Source: Prevotella denticola
GTDB lineage: Bacteria > Bacteroidota > Bacteroidia > Bacteroidales > Bacteroidaceae
DNA length: 64,000 nt
Reading direction: 5' to 3'
Assembly: GCF_900454835.1 (NCBI RefSeq)
Contig: NZ_UGTM01000001.1
Coordinates: 124,501 to 188,500, forward strand
Part shown: positions 17,801 to 27,017 of the stretch, piece after piece
Position numbering within the stretch: position 1 is the first letter of the stretch
Layout of the letters: every line of letters begins with the position of its first letter
Program-made: the position numbers and the translations under genes
The notes under the pieces: model-generated
What the model saw: the letters and a program-made list of their open reading frames with translations, nothing else
What the model was told of the DNA's origin: nothing
Database searches by the model: none

Positions 17801-18553
17801 ATGACGAAAAATCTATTCAAAATGGCCTGTGCGGCTGCCTTGAGCCTTGTTTCTTTCACAGCCAACGCACAGAAGCTGCACTTTGTATCAGAACTGGAGA
17901 CAGCCCATCTGTGGCGCGGACTAGAGGTCTCAAAGGGACTGACCTTCGACAATGACGTCTCCATCTCCGACAACAACGACCACTTCCGCTTCGGACTGTG
18001 GGGCGGAATGCAGACGGACGGTGACTACAAGGAGTTCGACTATTATGCTTCCTACACCCATGGCGGATTCAAACTCGCCGTCTGGGACATTTACAACTTC
18101 TCCGACGGTATCTATGCCAACGACAAGGCGTACCGTATCTTCAACTATAATGCCCGCACGACAGGACACTTCATCGATGCCGCCGTCAGCTACGACTTCG
18201 GCGAGAAGTTCCCCCTGAGCCTTTCCTGGTCGACCATTCTTGCCGGGCGCGACCGCGGTGCTCTGAACGACAAGAACCTTTATTCCACCTTCGTGCAGGC
18301 TTCTTACAAGGTTTATGAAGACGAGGATTTCGTCGTGACTCCCTCTGTCGGCGCAGCCTTCGCCTTGAGCCCGGAGGACGGCAGCCATGCTACGTTCTAC
18401 GGCAAGTCGGCCGGTGTCAACGATGTGCGGGTCAACGTGACCTATAAGCTGAAAGTCGGCAAGCATCCTATGCCGGTGACGGCTACGGCCATGTGGAATC
18501 CGGAAGCGAACAAAGGTTACTTCCGCGCTTCCATCAAACTGCTTGACATCTGA
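17801..18553 (+). CDS. Secreted or outer-membrane beta-barrel-like protein
   Basis: A 250-residue protein with a signal peptide (MTKNLFKMACAAALSLVSF, cleavage expected after ANA-Q). The mature part has alternating polar and hydrophobic strands with many aromatic residues, ending KGYFRASIKLLDI, as outer-membrane barrels do. The start at 17801 is chosen because the longer frame lacks a signal peptide. Placed 120 bases after glpF, it may be the outer-membrane partner of glycerol uptake, but that is inferred only from position. Confidence 0.65.
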   Translation: MTKNLFKMACAAALSLVSFTANAQKLHFVSELETAHLWRGLEVSKGLTFDNDVSISDNNDHFRFGLWGGMQTDGDYKEFDYYASYTHGGFKLAVWDIYNFSDGIYANDKAYRIFNYNARTTGHFIDAAVSYDFGEKFPLSLSWSTILAGRDRGALNDKNLYSTFVQASYKVYEDEDFVVTPSVGAAFALSPEDGSHATFYGKSAGVNDVRVNVTYKLKVGKHPMPVTATAMWNPEANKGYFRASIKLLDI

Positions 18554-18651
18554 CCGTCTCCTGTGTCTGTCCGGAACAGGCTGCAAGGGCGGTTATACCG
18601 TTACAGGCCTTTAGTAATCTTGACCAGATAAAAGTACTTAGTATTCAAGAA

Positions 18652-18690
18652 AATCCCCGGTTGTCGTGATGACAGCCGGGGATTGTTTTT
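18652..18690 (+). terminator. Rho-independent terminator
   Basis: AATCCCCGGTTGTC / GACAGCCGGGGATT hairpin with one mismatch, followed by GTTTTT. It closes the glp-linked region. Confidence 0.85.
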
Positions 18691-19140
18691 AGGATTGTCT
18701 ACAAAGAACAGGTGTTCTTTTTGTCCTTATAATTTACTCTCCCGTATGTCTGGATTCTTTCTGAAGTCTATGTCTCTCTTTCTTTCGGGAGAGAGGGCGG
18801 TACACGGAATCTGAGGAAGATGGAAGCACTTGTAAATAGCTTACAGACAGCAATATGGAGTGCCGTTTCGAGACAGTGCTTACTTGCAGGCCAGACAGGC
18901 GTTAATTGACGTGCAAGTAAGCCTTGCTTGGAATGCTGGCAGGCGTTAACCGGAAAGCAGGTGAGGGCTGATTGGAATCGAGGTGACCGTTTTCATTTCC
19001 GAAAGCGTAGGTCAGGATGGAAGAGAACAAGGATTTTCTGCATTGATTGTAAAGTATTTTCTCGTCTTGTGCAAGGATAGTCCTTTCCCGTTTCCGCCGT
19101 CCGTTTTGGGTGGAGGATGCGCAGGTCCGTCGCCCGGATG
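18691..19140. other. Intergenic space, no gene seen
   Basis: About 450 bases between converging genes. A CAGGCGTTAA sequence occurs twice near 18896 and 18951. ORFs in it are short, mutually overlapping and without domains. Confidence 0.5.
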
Positions 19141-20043
19141 CTACTTGCTGATTTCCTCCGGCAATGAATCCTTGATCCATTTGGCAAACATACCGAGCAG
19201 CGTACGGCGGATGAAACTGGGCGAGGTCATAAGGATGATTTCACGTGAAGGAATAGGGTGGGCAAACGGCCGGACAAGTCGTTTCTGCCCGTCGGTCAAC
19301 TGGGACAGGGCAAGCTGCGGAATGAAGGTGACGCCCTTGCCGTTCTCCACGATCCGCATGAAGGTCTCTATGCTTCCCAGGTTATAGCTCTTCTTGCTCC
19401 GTGCCGCCGACTTCAGATGGCAGAACTTCACCAGCTGGTCGCGGAAACAGTGCCCTTCGTCCAGCAGCCAGAGGTATTCGCCCGACAGGTCGGACGGACG
19501 GATGAACTCCTTGCTGAAGAGGGGGTCGTTTTCAGCCACATAGGCGAGGAACTGTTCATGGTAGAGTGGCGTGCAGTCCATTCCCTCCAGACCGCCGACC
19601 CTTGCCAGAATGCCGGCGTCAATATCGCCCCTCCTGACAGCCCTGCACATATCTTCTGTCTTCATTTCCGTAATCCTGACGTCCATCTCCGGGTGTTCGT
19701 TCATCAGCTGGGGAAAGAAGCGCGGGATGAGATAGGGTGCGATGGTGGGCAGGACGCCCACTTCAAAGGTGCCGGTAAGCGTCTGTTTCTCCTCTTCGAC
19801 GGTCTGCCGGAGCTTCTTTGCCCTTGAAAGCACCTTCCATGCTTCCTCTATCACCTTCATGCCTGCCTTTGTCGGCTGGATAGGCTGCCGCTTGCGGTCG
19901 AAGATTTTCACGCCGAGTTCGTCCTCCAGTTTCTGTATCATCGAACTGAGGGTGGGCTGTGTCACATCGCAGTAGTCGGCCGCCTTTGCGAAGTGTCTGA
20001 GCCGGTAGACTGCCATGATGTATTCAAGTTGTTGTAGCGTCAT
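19141..20043 (-). CDS. oxyR: Hydrogen-peroxide-sensing regulator OxyR (LysR family)
   Basis: A 300-residue LysR-type regulator: an N-terminal winged helix (LEYIMAVYRLRHFAKAADYC) and an effector domain. The stretch GHCFRDQLVKFC places cysteines at residues 199 and 208, the same numbers as the redox pair of E. coli OxyR, so peroxide sensing by disulfide formation is likely. The start is MTLQQLEY at 20043; the longer frame would begin upstream of the -7 box at 20071-20078. No catalase, ahpC or dps gene is adjacent. Confidence 0.9.
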   Translation of the reverse strand: MTLQQLEYIMAVYRLRHFAKAADYCDVTQPTLSSMIQKLEDELGVKIFDRKRQPIQPTKAGMKVIEEAWKVLSRAKKLRQTVEEEKQTLTGTFEVGVLPTIAPYLIPRFFPQLMNEHPEMDVRITEMKTEDMCRAVRRGDIDAGILARVGGLEGMDCTPLYHEQFLAYVAENDPLFSKEFIRPSDLSGEYLWLLDEGHCFRDQLVKFCHLKSAARSKKSYNLGSIETFMRIVENGKGVTFIPQLALSQLTDGQKRLVRPFAHPIPSREIILMTSPSFIRRTLLGMFAKWIKDSLPEEISK

Positions 20044-20070
20044 CGTCTTGTCAAGTTTGATATGTCCTGA

Positions 20071-20078
20071 CAAAAGTA
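20071..20078 (-). promoter_or_regulatory. -7 box for oxyR
   Basis: TACTTTTG on the minus strand, 27 bases before the chosen ATG; a clear TTTG further up is not visible. Confidence 0.5.
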
Positions 20079-20135
20079 GGAAAAAAACGCCGGACAGTCG
20101 CATCCCCGACCTGTAATAATTCTAAAATGGCATAG

Positions 20136-20173
20136 AAAAAGGGGAACCGGCTGCATCATGCAGTCAGTTCCCC
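20136..20173 (-). terminator. Terminator of the SusC/SusD operon
   Basis: Read on the minus strand, GGGGAACTGACTGCA pairs, with small mismatches, with TGCAGCCGGTTCCCC and runs into TTTTT. Confidence 0.8.
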
Positions 20174-20206
20174 AGTGTAAGGAGAATCTATGAACAGGCT
20201 GCGGAC

Positions 20207-21760
20207 CTACTCGCCGTAACCGGGATTCTGCTGTGCCTTGAGTGTCGGATTGGCATCCGTCTCATAACTTGGGATAGCCGGCAGCGACTTGTAGTAATCA
20301 CGGTTGTAGCTCCGGGCCTCTTCTGTCAGGACATCATGCCATCCCCGGTGGCCGTCATCCGTGTAGCGGGTGATGGTCTCGTTGTTGCGGACGGCATCGA
20401 AGAAACGCTGTCCCTCGCCCACGAGTTCCTTGCGGCGTTCCAGTGAGATGCGCGCTGCCGTGATGTCGGCAGCCGTAACCAGGCGTGAGGTATCTGTCGT
20501 GCGGTTCTTGATGACATCGTTCAGATACTGTGCGGCCTTTGCCTTGTCGCCCGACTTGAAGGCGGCCTCGGCCGCCGTGAGGTAAACCTCTGAGAGACGG
20601 AGCATCGGGACATTGGCATAACGCGGGTCACCGCCTACACGCGGCATCTTGTTCAGATAGACCTTCGCTCCGCCGAACACCTTGTCGCCCTCATCCGTCG
20701 TTGCCTTCTGGAAGACATCGGCACGGATGTCGGCCGGATCCTGCGCCAGCAGGTCGACGAAGTTCTTCGTGGCGCATACATCGCTGTAGCCGACGCCGTT
20801 GTCGCCGCTCTCGGCGTAGAGGTAGGCGATGCCCTCACGGTCGTTCCAGTCCTTGGTGTTGGTGACGGACAGTTCGAAAAGCATCTCGTTGAAGTGAGCG
20901 CTGTTGTCCTTGCCCCATGCAGCGACATACTGGTCGCGGGTCCAGAGCTGCTTGCCGGAGTTGCTGATGACATCCTCCGCCGTCGAGAGAGCATCTGCCC
21001 AGTCGCCTTTCGTCAGATAGACACGGGCGAGCAGTGCCTTTGCAGCATTGAGGTTGATGTACCCGACATTCTCCTTGGAAGAGGTCGTCGTCAATGCACC
21101 GGAGCTGATGGCTTCCTTGAGGTCCTTGATGACCTGTGCATAACATTCGGCAACGGTGTTGCGGCCGGGCTTTTCATTGCTGTCAAGCACCTTGGTCACC
21201 AATGGCACGCCCAGCGATGCGCCGTTGTCCTCGGTATAGGTCTTGCCGTAGATGCGGGTGAGGTCGAAGGTGGCCATGGCACGCAGCACCAGAGCCTCGG
21301 CACGGTACTGTGCGATGGCTGCTGCCGCCTCTGTCTTGTCGGACAGCTTGCCGCCGTCGGCCGCCTCGATGATGCGGTTCGCACTGCCGATGACCTTGTA
21401 AGGCGACTGCCAGATGGCCGTTGACTGTCTGAAGCTGCTTGCCGAGGTGTACTCCATCTTGTAGTAGAACTCGGCACGGTTGCTGCCGAAGTTCTGGTTA
21501 TACTGCAGATCCTCGCCGTGCATCTCGCCGTAAAGGAACATCTGCGCACCATAGTAGTCGGTGAAATTCGATGACCCCTTCAACGCCTGGTACATACCTG
21601 TCCGGGCGGTCTCGAGGTCTGAACTGTTCTTGAGTGCCTTGCCGGCATCTACTCCGTCGGAAGGCTGCTGGTCGAAGAAGTCGTCTCCGCAGGATGCAAG
21701 GCCGAAAGCTACTGTGGCAGCCAGCATCCATGTATATATGTTCTTATAAGTTCTTTTCAT
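20207..21760 (-). CDS. SusD-family outer-membrane glycan-binding lipoprotein
   Basis: A 517-residue lipoprotein with a lipobox (AFGLASCGDD; Cys at about residue 24) and TPR-like helices typical of SusD/RagB proteins (for example AIAQYRAEALVLRAMATFDL). The C-terminal region RISLERRKELVGEGQRFFD is the conserved RagB/SusD part. It caps the SusC channel and captures the nutrient at the cell surface. It lies 24 bases after SusC. No glycoside hydrolase or sensor is adjacent, so the substrate is unknown. Confidence 0.92.
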   Translation of the reverse strand: MKRTYKNIYTWMLAATVAFGLASCGDDFFDQQPSDGVDAGKALKNSSDLETARTGMYQALKGSSNFTDYYGAQMFLYGEMHGEDLQYNQNFGSNRAEFYYKMEYTSASSFRQSTAIWQSPYKVIGSANRIIEAADGGKLSDKTEAAAAIAQYRAEALVLRAMATFDLTRIYGKTYTEDNGASLGVPLVTKVLDSNEKPGRNTVAECYAQVIKDLKEAISSGALTTTSSKENVGYINLNAAKALLARVYLTKGDWADALSTAEDVISNSGKQLWTRDQYVAAWGKDNSAHFNEMLFELSVTNTKDWNDREGIAYLYAESGDNGVGYSDVCATKNFVDLLAQDPADIRADVFQKATTDEGDKVFGGAKVYLNKMPRVGGDPRYANVPMLRLSEVYLTAAEAAFKSGDKAKAAQYLNDVIKNRTTDTSRLVTAADITAARISLERRKELVGEGQRFFDAVRNNETITRYTDDGHRGWHDVLTEEARSYNRDYYKSLPAIPSYETDANPTLKAQQNPGYGE

Positions 21761-21784
21761 AAGTAATCATCATCTGTTAAACAA

Positions 21785-24700
21785 TTAGAAACCCAGTTCC
21801 AGACCGAAGGTGAAGGTGCGGAGGGCAGGTGTCTGGAATGTGCATACGCCGTCGACACGCATCTCCGGATCGACCGTGAGGTCTTTCGACTTCCATGTAA
21901 GGAGGTTGCTTGCGGCGAAGTAGAAGCGGGCCTTGCTCAGACCGAAGCGTGATACCCAGTTGCCGGGAGCGGTGAGACCCAGCGTCAGGCTCTTCAGACG
22001 GAGATAGTCTGTCGGCATCAGCCAGCGCGAAGAGTTCTCGCTTGTGTTTCCGTATTGGAATACAGGCTGCGAGGCACTGGTATCGCCGGGACCCTTCCAC
22101 GTCTTGTTGATGTCATAGTAGGCAGGGACGGCACCGCGGAAGAGGTAGGATCCGTTGTCGTGCTGCCATGTTGCACCGTCGTAGGCCTTGCCGCCGAGAG
22201 AGAAGGTGAAGTTCAGACCGAAGTCGACGAACTTCCAGGTAAGGTTGTTGCTCAGGCCTCCTTCGAGGGAGGTCTCGTGGTTGCCGATGATGACCTTGTG
22301 GGCCTTGCTGGGGTCGGTGGTCGTCTTGCGGGCATCGGCAGTTCCGTCATTGAGATAGAACGATTCCTTGCCTGTCGCCGGGTCGACACCTGCATACTCG
22401 TAGCCGTAGAAACTGTAGTAAGGCTCGCCGACCTTGTGGATGCGGACACCGCTGATGATCTGGTCTTGGTCGCCGTAGATCTTCGTCAGCTTGTTGTGGT
22501 TGTGTCCGAAGTTCAGAGAGGTTGTCCATGAGAAGTCCTTGGTCTGGATGTTGTTGCTCGTGATGGTCACCTCGTAACCGTTGTTGCGCAGCGAACCGAC
22601 ATTTTTCGGAGAAGTCGGCAGGTAAGGACTGTCACCGCTGAAGTAGCCCGGCACGGCTGAAACCGGCAGGTCATAGATCAGGTCGGAGGTGCTACGTACA
22701 TAGTAATCGAACGTCACGGAGATGCGGTCGAGGAAGGTAAGGTCGAGACCGACATTGAATGCACGGTTCTTCTCCCACTTCAGGTCGGGGTTGCCGATGC
22801 CGACGATGGCCATGCCCGACTTCCCGTTGTAGTAGCGTCCGAACTTGTAGAGGTTCATGTAGTCGTAATAGTTGCTCGGCAGCGTACCGTTCACACCGTA
22901 GCTGACACGCAGCTTGCCGTCGCTGAGGACGTGCTTCACCGGTTCCATGAACTTCTCTGCACCGAAACGCCATGCGGCTGATACCGACCAGAAGTCGCCC
23001 CAGCGGTTCGCCTTTGCCAGACGGCTGCTGCCGTCACGGCGGTAGCTTACGCCGGCATAGTACCTGTTGTCGTAGTTGTAGTTGACACGGCCCAGCCAGC
23101 TGGCAAGCGTGTATCCGCTCTTGTTGCTCTCGGCACTGGTCGTACCGGCATTGCCGAACTCATAGAGGTCGCCGGGATAATCGGTACCGTTGATGTAGTT
23201 GTACCTGTAAGTGTATTTTTCCGTCTCATAACCCAGAAGCGCATCCACGTTGTGCAGACCGAAGCTCTTTACGTATGACAGCTGTGTCTGGCCGTTGAGC
23301 TGGCTGAGGTCGCTTACCACCCGCTGCATCACCGCACCCGGCGCACCGTCGTTGGAGTAACGGTCCCAGAGGATGTTCTCCGTGTTGGAGGTATAGTCGT
23401 AGGTGACCTTCTCGCTCAAGTGAAGCGCGTCCCAGATGTTCCAGTCGAGCCTGAGCGAATTGAGCGTACGCTTGATGTCGCTCTTGTCGCTCGAGTGTTC
23501 GTACTCGTAGAGCGGATTGATTTTGACGACGCTCTTCGTCTGTGCGCCTGATGCCAGGCTGCCGTCAGGAAGATAGGCAATGCTGGACGGTGACTGGAAG
23601 AAGGCATAGTTGGCGATTGAGCTTGTAAAGCTCGTGCCTTCATTGGCAAGCTGCTGGTTCATCTTCGTGAACAAGGCGGAGTAGTTCAAGGTGAAGTGTC
23701 CGAACCTGTGGGTCAGGTTGGCATTGCCCGTGAAACGCTCCAGTGCCTGGTTGGCGGTGATACCCGTCTGCTTCATGTAGGACAGAGAGGTGTAGAACTG
23801 CGTGTTCTCGCTGCCGCCGCTGAGGCTTACCTGATAGTTCTGATGATGTCCCGTTTTGAAAAGAAGGTCTTTCCAGTCGGTCCACTCCTGGATGGGATTG
23901 CCGCTTTCGTCATAGCCTACAGTAGGCTTGGCAGCATAGTTCTCGATGTTCTTCTTTGCAAAGGCTTCCGCATCGGCTTCACTCATGCCTTTCTTGTAGA
24001 GTGCGAAGTTCTTGAGCCCGAGGGACAACAGCGCACGACGGTCGTCACCGCCCAGCATGGGACGATAGTCGATGGCAAGGTTGGAGAACCCCCAGTCGCT
24101 GCGGAAGTCGACATGGGTCTTGCCCTTCTTGCCGCTCTTCGTCGTGATGACGATCACGCCGTTGGCGGCACGCGAACCGTACAGTGAAGCGGCAGCGGCA
24201 TCCTTGATGACGGTAATCGACTCGATGTCATTGCTGTTCAGCGTTGCCAGCGCACTTGTTCCCGACTCGTTATAACTTGACTGTGCAGCACTGAGGTCGC
24301 CGGAAATCACCGGTGTACCATCGATGACATACAACGGATTGTTGCCCGCATTGATGGAACCCATACCGCGGACACGGATGCTGCCGACGGAACCTGGAGC
24401 ACCGGACGAACTCGTCACCGTAACGCCAGGAATGGAACCGGCCAGCTTGTCCTGGACGGATGTTACCGGCACATCGGCCAGCTTGCCGGGGTCGATGCTG
24501 GCTGCCGCACCCGTAAAACTTGATTTTTTGAAGTTACCGTATCCTGTCACAATCACCTCGTCGAGTGAACCGGCATCTGCTTTCATCACGACACGCATGC
24601 CGTTCTTCACCGGAACAATCTGGGTCTTCAGACCTACATACTGGAAACGTAACTGACTTTTCCCTTCAGGTACAGACAGATGGAAATTACCATCAATGTC

Positions 24701-24862
24701 TGTAACAGTTCCCATCTGTGTCCCGACAACCAGGACGGATGCGCCTACCACAGGCTCACCGTCATCAGCCGAAACAACAGTTCCTGAAATCTCTGTCTGC
24801 GCCAATGCAACACCTATGCAAAGGAACAGACCTGCTAAAACCATTGACAACCTTTTCGCCAT
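21785..24862 (-). CDS. SusC-family TonB-dependent outer-membrane transporter
   Basis: A 1025-residue protein: signal peptide (MAKRLSMVLAGLFLCIGVA), a carboxypeptidase-regulatory-like domain (SGTVVSADDGEPVVGASV to about residue 100), a plug domain beginning DEVIVTGYGNFKKSSFTGA with the RVRGMGSINAGNNPLYVIDG segment, and a 22-strand barrel ending in FGLELGF. It moves a nutrient into the periplasm using TonB energy. It forms a two-gene operon with the SusD partner and has an ideal promoter. Confidence 0.95.
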   Translation of the reverse strand: MAKRLSMVLAGLFLCIGVALAQTEISGTVVSADDGEPVVGASVLVVGTQMGTVTDIDGNFHLSVPEGKSQLRFQYVGLKTQIVPVKNGMRVVMKADAGSLDEVIVTGYGNFKKSSFTGAAASIDPGKLADVPVTSVQDKLAGSIPGVTVTSSSGAPGSVGSIRVRGMGSINAGNNPLYVIDGTPVISGDLSAAQSSYNESGTSALATLNSNDIESITVIKDAAAASLYGSRAANGVIVITTKSGKKGKTHVDFRSDWGFSNLAIDYRPMLGGDDRRALLSLGLKNFALYKKGMSEADAEAFAKKNIENYAAKPTVGYDESGNPIQEWTDWKDLLFKTGHHQNYQVSLSGGSENTQFYTSLSYMKQTGITANQALERFTGNANLTHRFGHFTLNYSALFTKMNQQLANEGTSFTSSIANYAFFQSPSSIAYLPDGSLASGAQTKSVVKINPLYEYEHSSDKSDIKRTLNSLRLDWNIWDALHLSEKVTYDYTSNTENILWDRYSNDGAPGAVMQRVVSDLSQLNGQTQLSYVKSFGLHNVDALLGYETEKYTYRYNYINGTDYPGDLYEFGNAGTTSAESNKSGYTLASWLGRVNYNYDNRYYAGVSYRRDGSSRLAKANRWGDFWSVSAAWRFGAEKFMEPVKHVLSDGKLRVSYGVNGTLPSNYYDYMNLYKFGRYYNGKSGMAIVGIGNPDLKWEKNRAFNVGLDLTFLDRISVTFDYYVRSTSDLIYDLPVSAVPGYFSGDSPYLPTSPKNVGSLRNNGYEVTITSNNIQTKDFSWTTSLNFGHNHNKLTKIYGDQDQIISGVRIHKVGEPYYSFYGYEYAGVDPATGKESFYLNDGTADARKTTTDPSKAHKVIIGNHETSLEGGLSNNLTWKFVDFGLNFTFSLGGKAYDGATWQHDNGSYLFRGAVPAYYDINKTWKGPGDTSASQPVFQYGNTSENSSRWLMPTDYLRLKSLTLGLTAPGNWVSRFGLSKARFYFAASNLLTWKSKDLTVDPEMRVDGVCTFQTPALRTFTFGLELGF

Positions 24863-24907
24863 AAAAAAACAAAATTATTAATGTAAAATTCTCTATAAAA
24901 ACCGGTG

Positions 24908-24939
24908 CAAAGGTATGAATATTTATTTAATGTGCCAAA
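24908..24939 (-). promoter_or_regulatory. Promoter of the SusC/SusD operon
   Basis: On the minus strand TTTG (24936-24939), 20 bases, then TACCTTTG (24908-24915). The SusC ATG is 46 bases downstream. Confidence 0.75.
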
Positions 24940-25246
24940 GAATGTTTAAATAAATTGAAGATTTATCTATGTTAATGGTTACGGATTATAATTTTGCTTT
25001 TGCATAACATAACACTGTAAAAGCATAAAAATTGTATAAACACATTGTTTCTTCACACCTTGACAATGGGGTAGGGAAGTATAGTAGAGTGCGTTACAGC
25101 ACATTGTCTGTCAACGGATAAGACAGCTGACCGGCAGTCAGTAATATTGGACGACAATGAATACCAATGCTGCGGATAGGACAGATGGAGCAAAGAAAGG
25201 TGTGCGGGAAATCCGTCCAGGCTGTTTCCCGAAGACATCATCGGCG

Positions 25247-25328
25247 TGTGTCGGGAATTCCCGGCGGTTGGTACCCCTGTTCTCGATGCCTGGGATGCGT
25301 GTTCCCGAAGGCTGGAACTCCTGTTCCC
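25247..25328 (-). repeat. 22-bp tandem repeat array, locus B
   Basis: Read on the minus strand, three units of exactly 22 bases (25307-25328, 25285-25306, 25263-25284) begin GGGAACAG, GGGAACAC and GAGAACAG, followed by a partial unit starting GGGAATTCCCG. They match the array at 4257-4366 in unit length and sequence. The rest of the 702-base space (24863-25564) holds only the SusC promoter and no credible gene. Confidence 0.75.
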
Positions 25329-25564
25329 GGCCGGTAGGGACTCTCTTTCCTGTATGGCTTTTCCTTCATGACCAGATAAAAGAGACATCTGCAAAAATCA
25401 GTTTGCCCAAAACCGTGTATTTGATTATCAATAAGTTACAACTTCCGATAGTCTCATGTAATAGCGTTCTGCAGGGGCTTCTGAGGATAGATAGCGGAAG
25501 CAAGTGAGCAGTGCCATCCGCATTCCGTCAGACTTTCCCCCTTGGAGGAATCGGGAAGAGGGAC

Positions 25565-26656
25565 TCATACAAAATTCTCCCCCCTCTTCATCTGTATCTC
25601 ATTGACGTATTTCCTCACCAGTGCCGAGGAGTCTTCTTTCTTGCAGATAAACAGCACATTGTCTTTCTCGGCCACGATGTAGCCGTCCAGCCCGTTGATG
25701 ACGGCCAGTCTGCCTTCGGGCATCTTCACGATGTTGTTGGTCGCATTTTCAAGGATGACGTCCGAGTTGATAATGACATTGTCGCCTTCACGTCTGCTCA
25801 TGGCCTCGTAGAGACCGTGCCAGGTACCAAGGTCCGCCCATCCGAAATCACATTTCATCACATAGACGTTGTCCGACTTCTCCAGCACGGCATAGTCTAA
25901 CGACATATTCGGATAGAGGGAGAAGTTCTCCTGCATGAAGGCGTCTTCCGCTTCTATGGTGGCCATTTCTTCTGTGCGTTCTTCCGTGTGCAGGAGGGAA
26001 GGGAGAATCCTGGAAAGGGATTGCTGTAGATGGCGGGCGTTGGAGAGGAACAGCCCCGTGTTCCAGTACCACTCCTTGCTCTCCATAAACATCCGGGCAA
26101 AATCCCTGTCGGGCTTCTCGGTAAACGCCTGTACCTTGTAAATATCGCCCGTACCCGTATATGCACCCTTCTGTATGTAGCCGTAGCCGGGTTCGGGACG
26201 GGTCGGACTGATGCCCATCGTGAGGAGTGCGTCATTGGTCTCGACGAATTGCAGTCCTTCTGCAATATTCCGCCGAAAGTTCTCCTCATTGACAATGTGC
26301 TGGTCGGAGGGTGAAATGATGAGGTTGGCCTTGGGATTGGACATCATGATACGGTGTGCAGCCCATGCCACGCTGGGGGCGGTGTTCCGGTGTATCGGTT
26401 CGGCCATGATATGGGCCATGGGAATCTCCGGCAGTTGCTTGCGGACGATGTCAAGGTATCTGCGGCTGGTATTGATGTAGATGTTCTCCCTGGGAAGAAT
26501 GCGGACAAAGCGGTCGAAGGTCTGCTGGAGCTGCGTCCTGCCCGAACCGAAAAAGTCGATGAACTGCTTTGGAAACCTGTCCCTGCTGCACGGCCAGAGC
26601 CTTCTGCCCTTGCCGCCTGCAAGAATCACGCAATAGTTGTTCTGTTTCGTAGTCAT
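25565..26656 (-). CDS. manC: Mannose-1-phosphate guanylyltransferase
   Basis: A 363-residue nucleotidyltransferase that makes GDP-mannose from GTP and mannose-1-phosphate, a precursor of fucose and surface glycans. The N-terminal signature VILAGGKGRRLWPCSRDRFP is at residues 10-29, and the zone FVETNDALLTMGISPTRPEP and KCDFGWADLGTW follow as in the family. It lacks the C-terminal isomerase domain of bifunctional enzymes. It is a single gene with its own promoter. Confidence 0.92.
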   Translation of the reverse strand: MTTKQNNYCVILAGGKGRRLWPCSRDRFPKQFIDFFGSGRTQLQQTFDRFVRILPRENIYINTSRRYLDIVRKQLPEIPMAHIMAEPIHRNTAPSVAWAAHRIMMSNPKANLIISPSDQHIVNEENFRRNIAEGLQFVETNDALLTMGISPTRPEPGYGYIQKGAYTGTGDIYKVQAFTEKPDRDFARMFMESKEWYWNTGLFLSNARHLQQSLSRILPSLLHTEERTEEMATIEAEDAFMQENFSLYPNMSLDYAVLEKSDNVYVMKCDFGWADLGTWHGLYEAMSRREGDNVIINSDVILENATNNIVKMPEGRLAVINGLDGYIVAEKDNVLFICKKEDSSALVRKYVNEIQMKRGENFV

Positions 26657-26688
26657 TATTTTATCTAAGCTAACCAGTTTCTGTCCCC

Positions 26689-26720
26689 CAAAGATACCTT
26701 ATATATGTTATACCTCCAAA
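26689..26720 (-). promoter_or_regulatory. Promoter of manC
   Basis: On the minus strand TTTG (26717-26720), 20 bases, then TATCTTTG (26689-26696); the ATG follows 32 bases later. Confidence 0.75.
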
Positions 26721-26787
26721 TCTTTTCTGTTTAAATACCAAAAATCATGACGAATCATTCCGTGCCTGATATTTTGTCTGATAAAAA

Positions 26788-26819
26788 TTTGCCGCATTCA
26801 GATTTTCTCCCTAACTTTG
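26788..26819 (+). promoter_or_regulatory. Promoter of tRNA-Leu
   Basis: TTTG (26788-26791), 20 bases, TAACTTTG (26812-26819), 27 bases before the mature tRNA 5' end. Confidence 0.75.
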
Positions 26820-26846
26820 CACCTGTTGCTCTGACGACAAAATCAT

Positions 26847-26931
26847 GCCCAGATGGCGGAATAGGTAGACGCGCTGGTCTCAAACACCAGTGGAGCAATC
26901 CATCCCGGTTCGAGCCCGGGTCTGGGTACGA
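26847..26931 (+). tRNA. tRNA-Leu (anticodon CAA)
   Basis: Acceptor stem GCCCAGA pairs with TCTGGGT (one G-U pair); D-loop GGCGGAATAGGTAGACGC; anticodon stem CTGGT/ACCAG around CTCAAAC, giving anticodon CAA; a short variable arm; T-arm CCCGGTTCGAGCCCGGG. The discriminator is A at 26928. The following three bases are CGA where CCA would be expected, because unit 1 has integrated at the 3' end. The tRNA should still be functional after CCA repair. Confidence 0.93.
26917..26929 (+). repeat. attL: Left attachment site of unit 1 (in tRNA-Leu)
   Basis: CGGGTCTGGGTAC, 13 bases at the tRNA 3' end, is repeated exactly at 39625-39637. Confidence 0.8.
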
Positions 26932-26934
26932 GGT

Positions 26935-26973
26935 AAAAAGCTAAGTAGTTTATTATTAAACACTTAGCTTTTT
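26935..26973 (+). terminator. Terminator after tRNA-Leu, supplied by unit 1
   Basis: AAAAAGCTAAGT pairs with ACTTAGCTTTTT. The native tRNA terminator seems to have been displaced to the far side of the element, where a hairpin follows the right att site. Confidence 0.75.
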
Positions 26974-26987
26974 CTTGTTTTATAAAT

Positions 26988-27004
26988 GTTCCCAAATTGT
27001 TCCC
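26988..27004 (+). repeat. Integrase arm-type site, left
   Basis: GTTCCCAAATTGTTCCC, two GTTCCC motifs 11 bases apart; an identical 17-mer is at 39467-39483. Confidence 0.6.
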
Positions 27005-27017
27005 GTTAAGCTAGGAA

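Noticed and set aside
18983..19387. 134-codon ORF overlapping the end of oxyR
   Set aside because: Antisense to oxyR over much of its length, with no recognisable protein.
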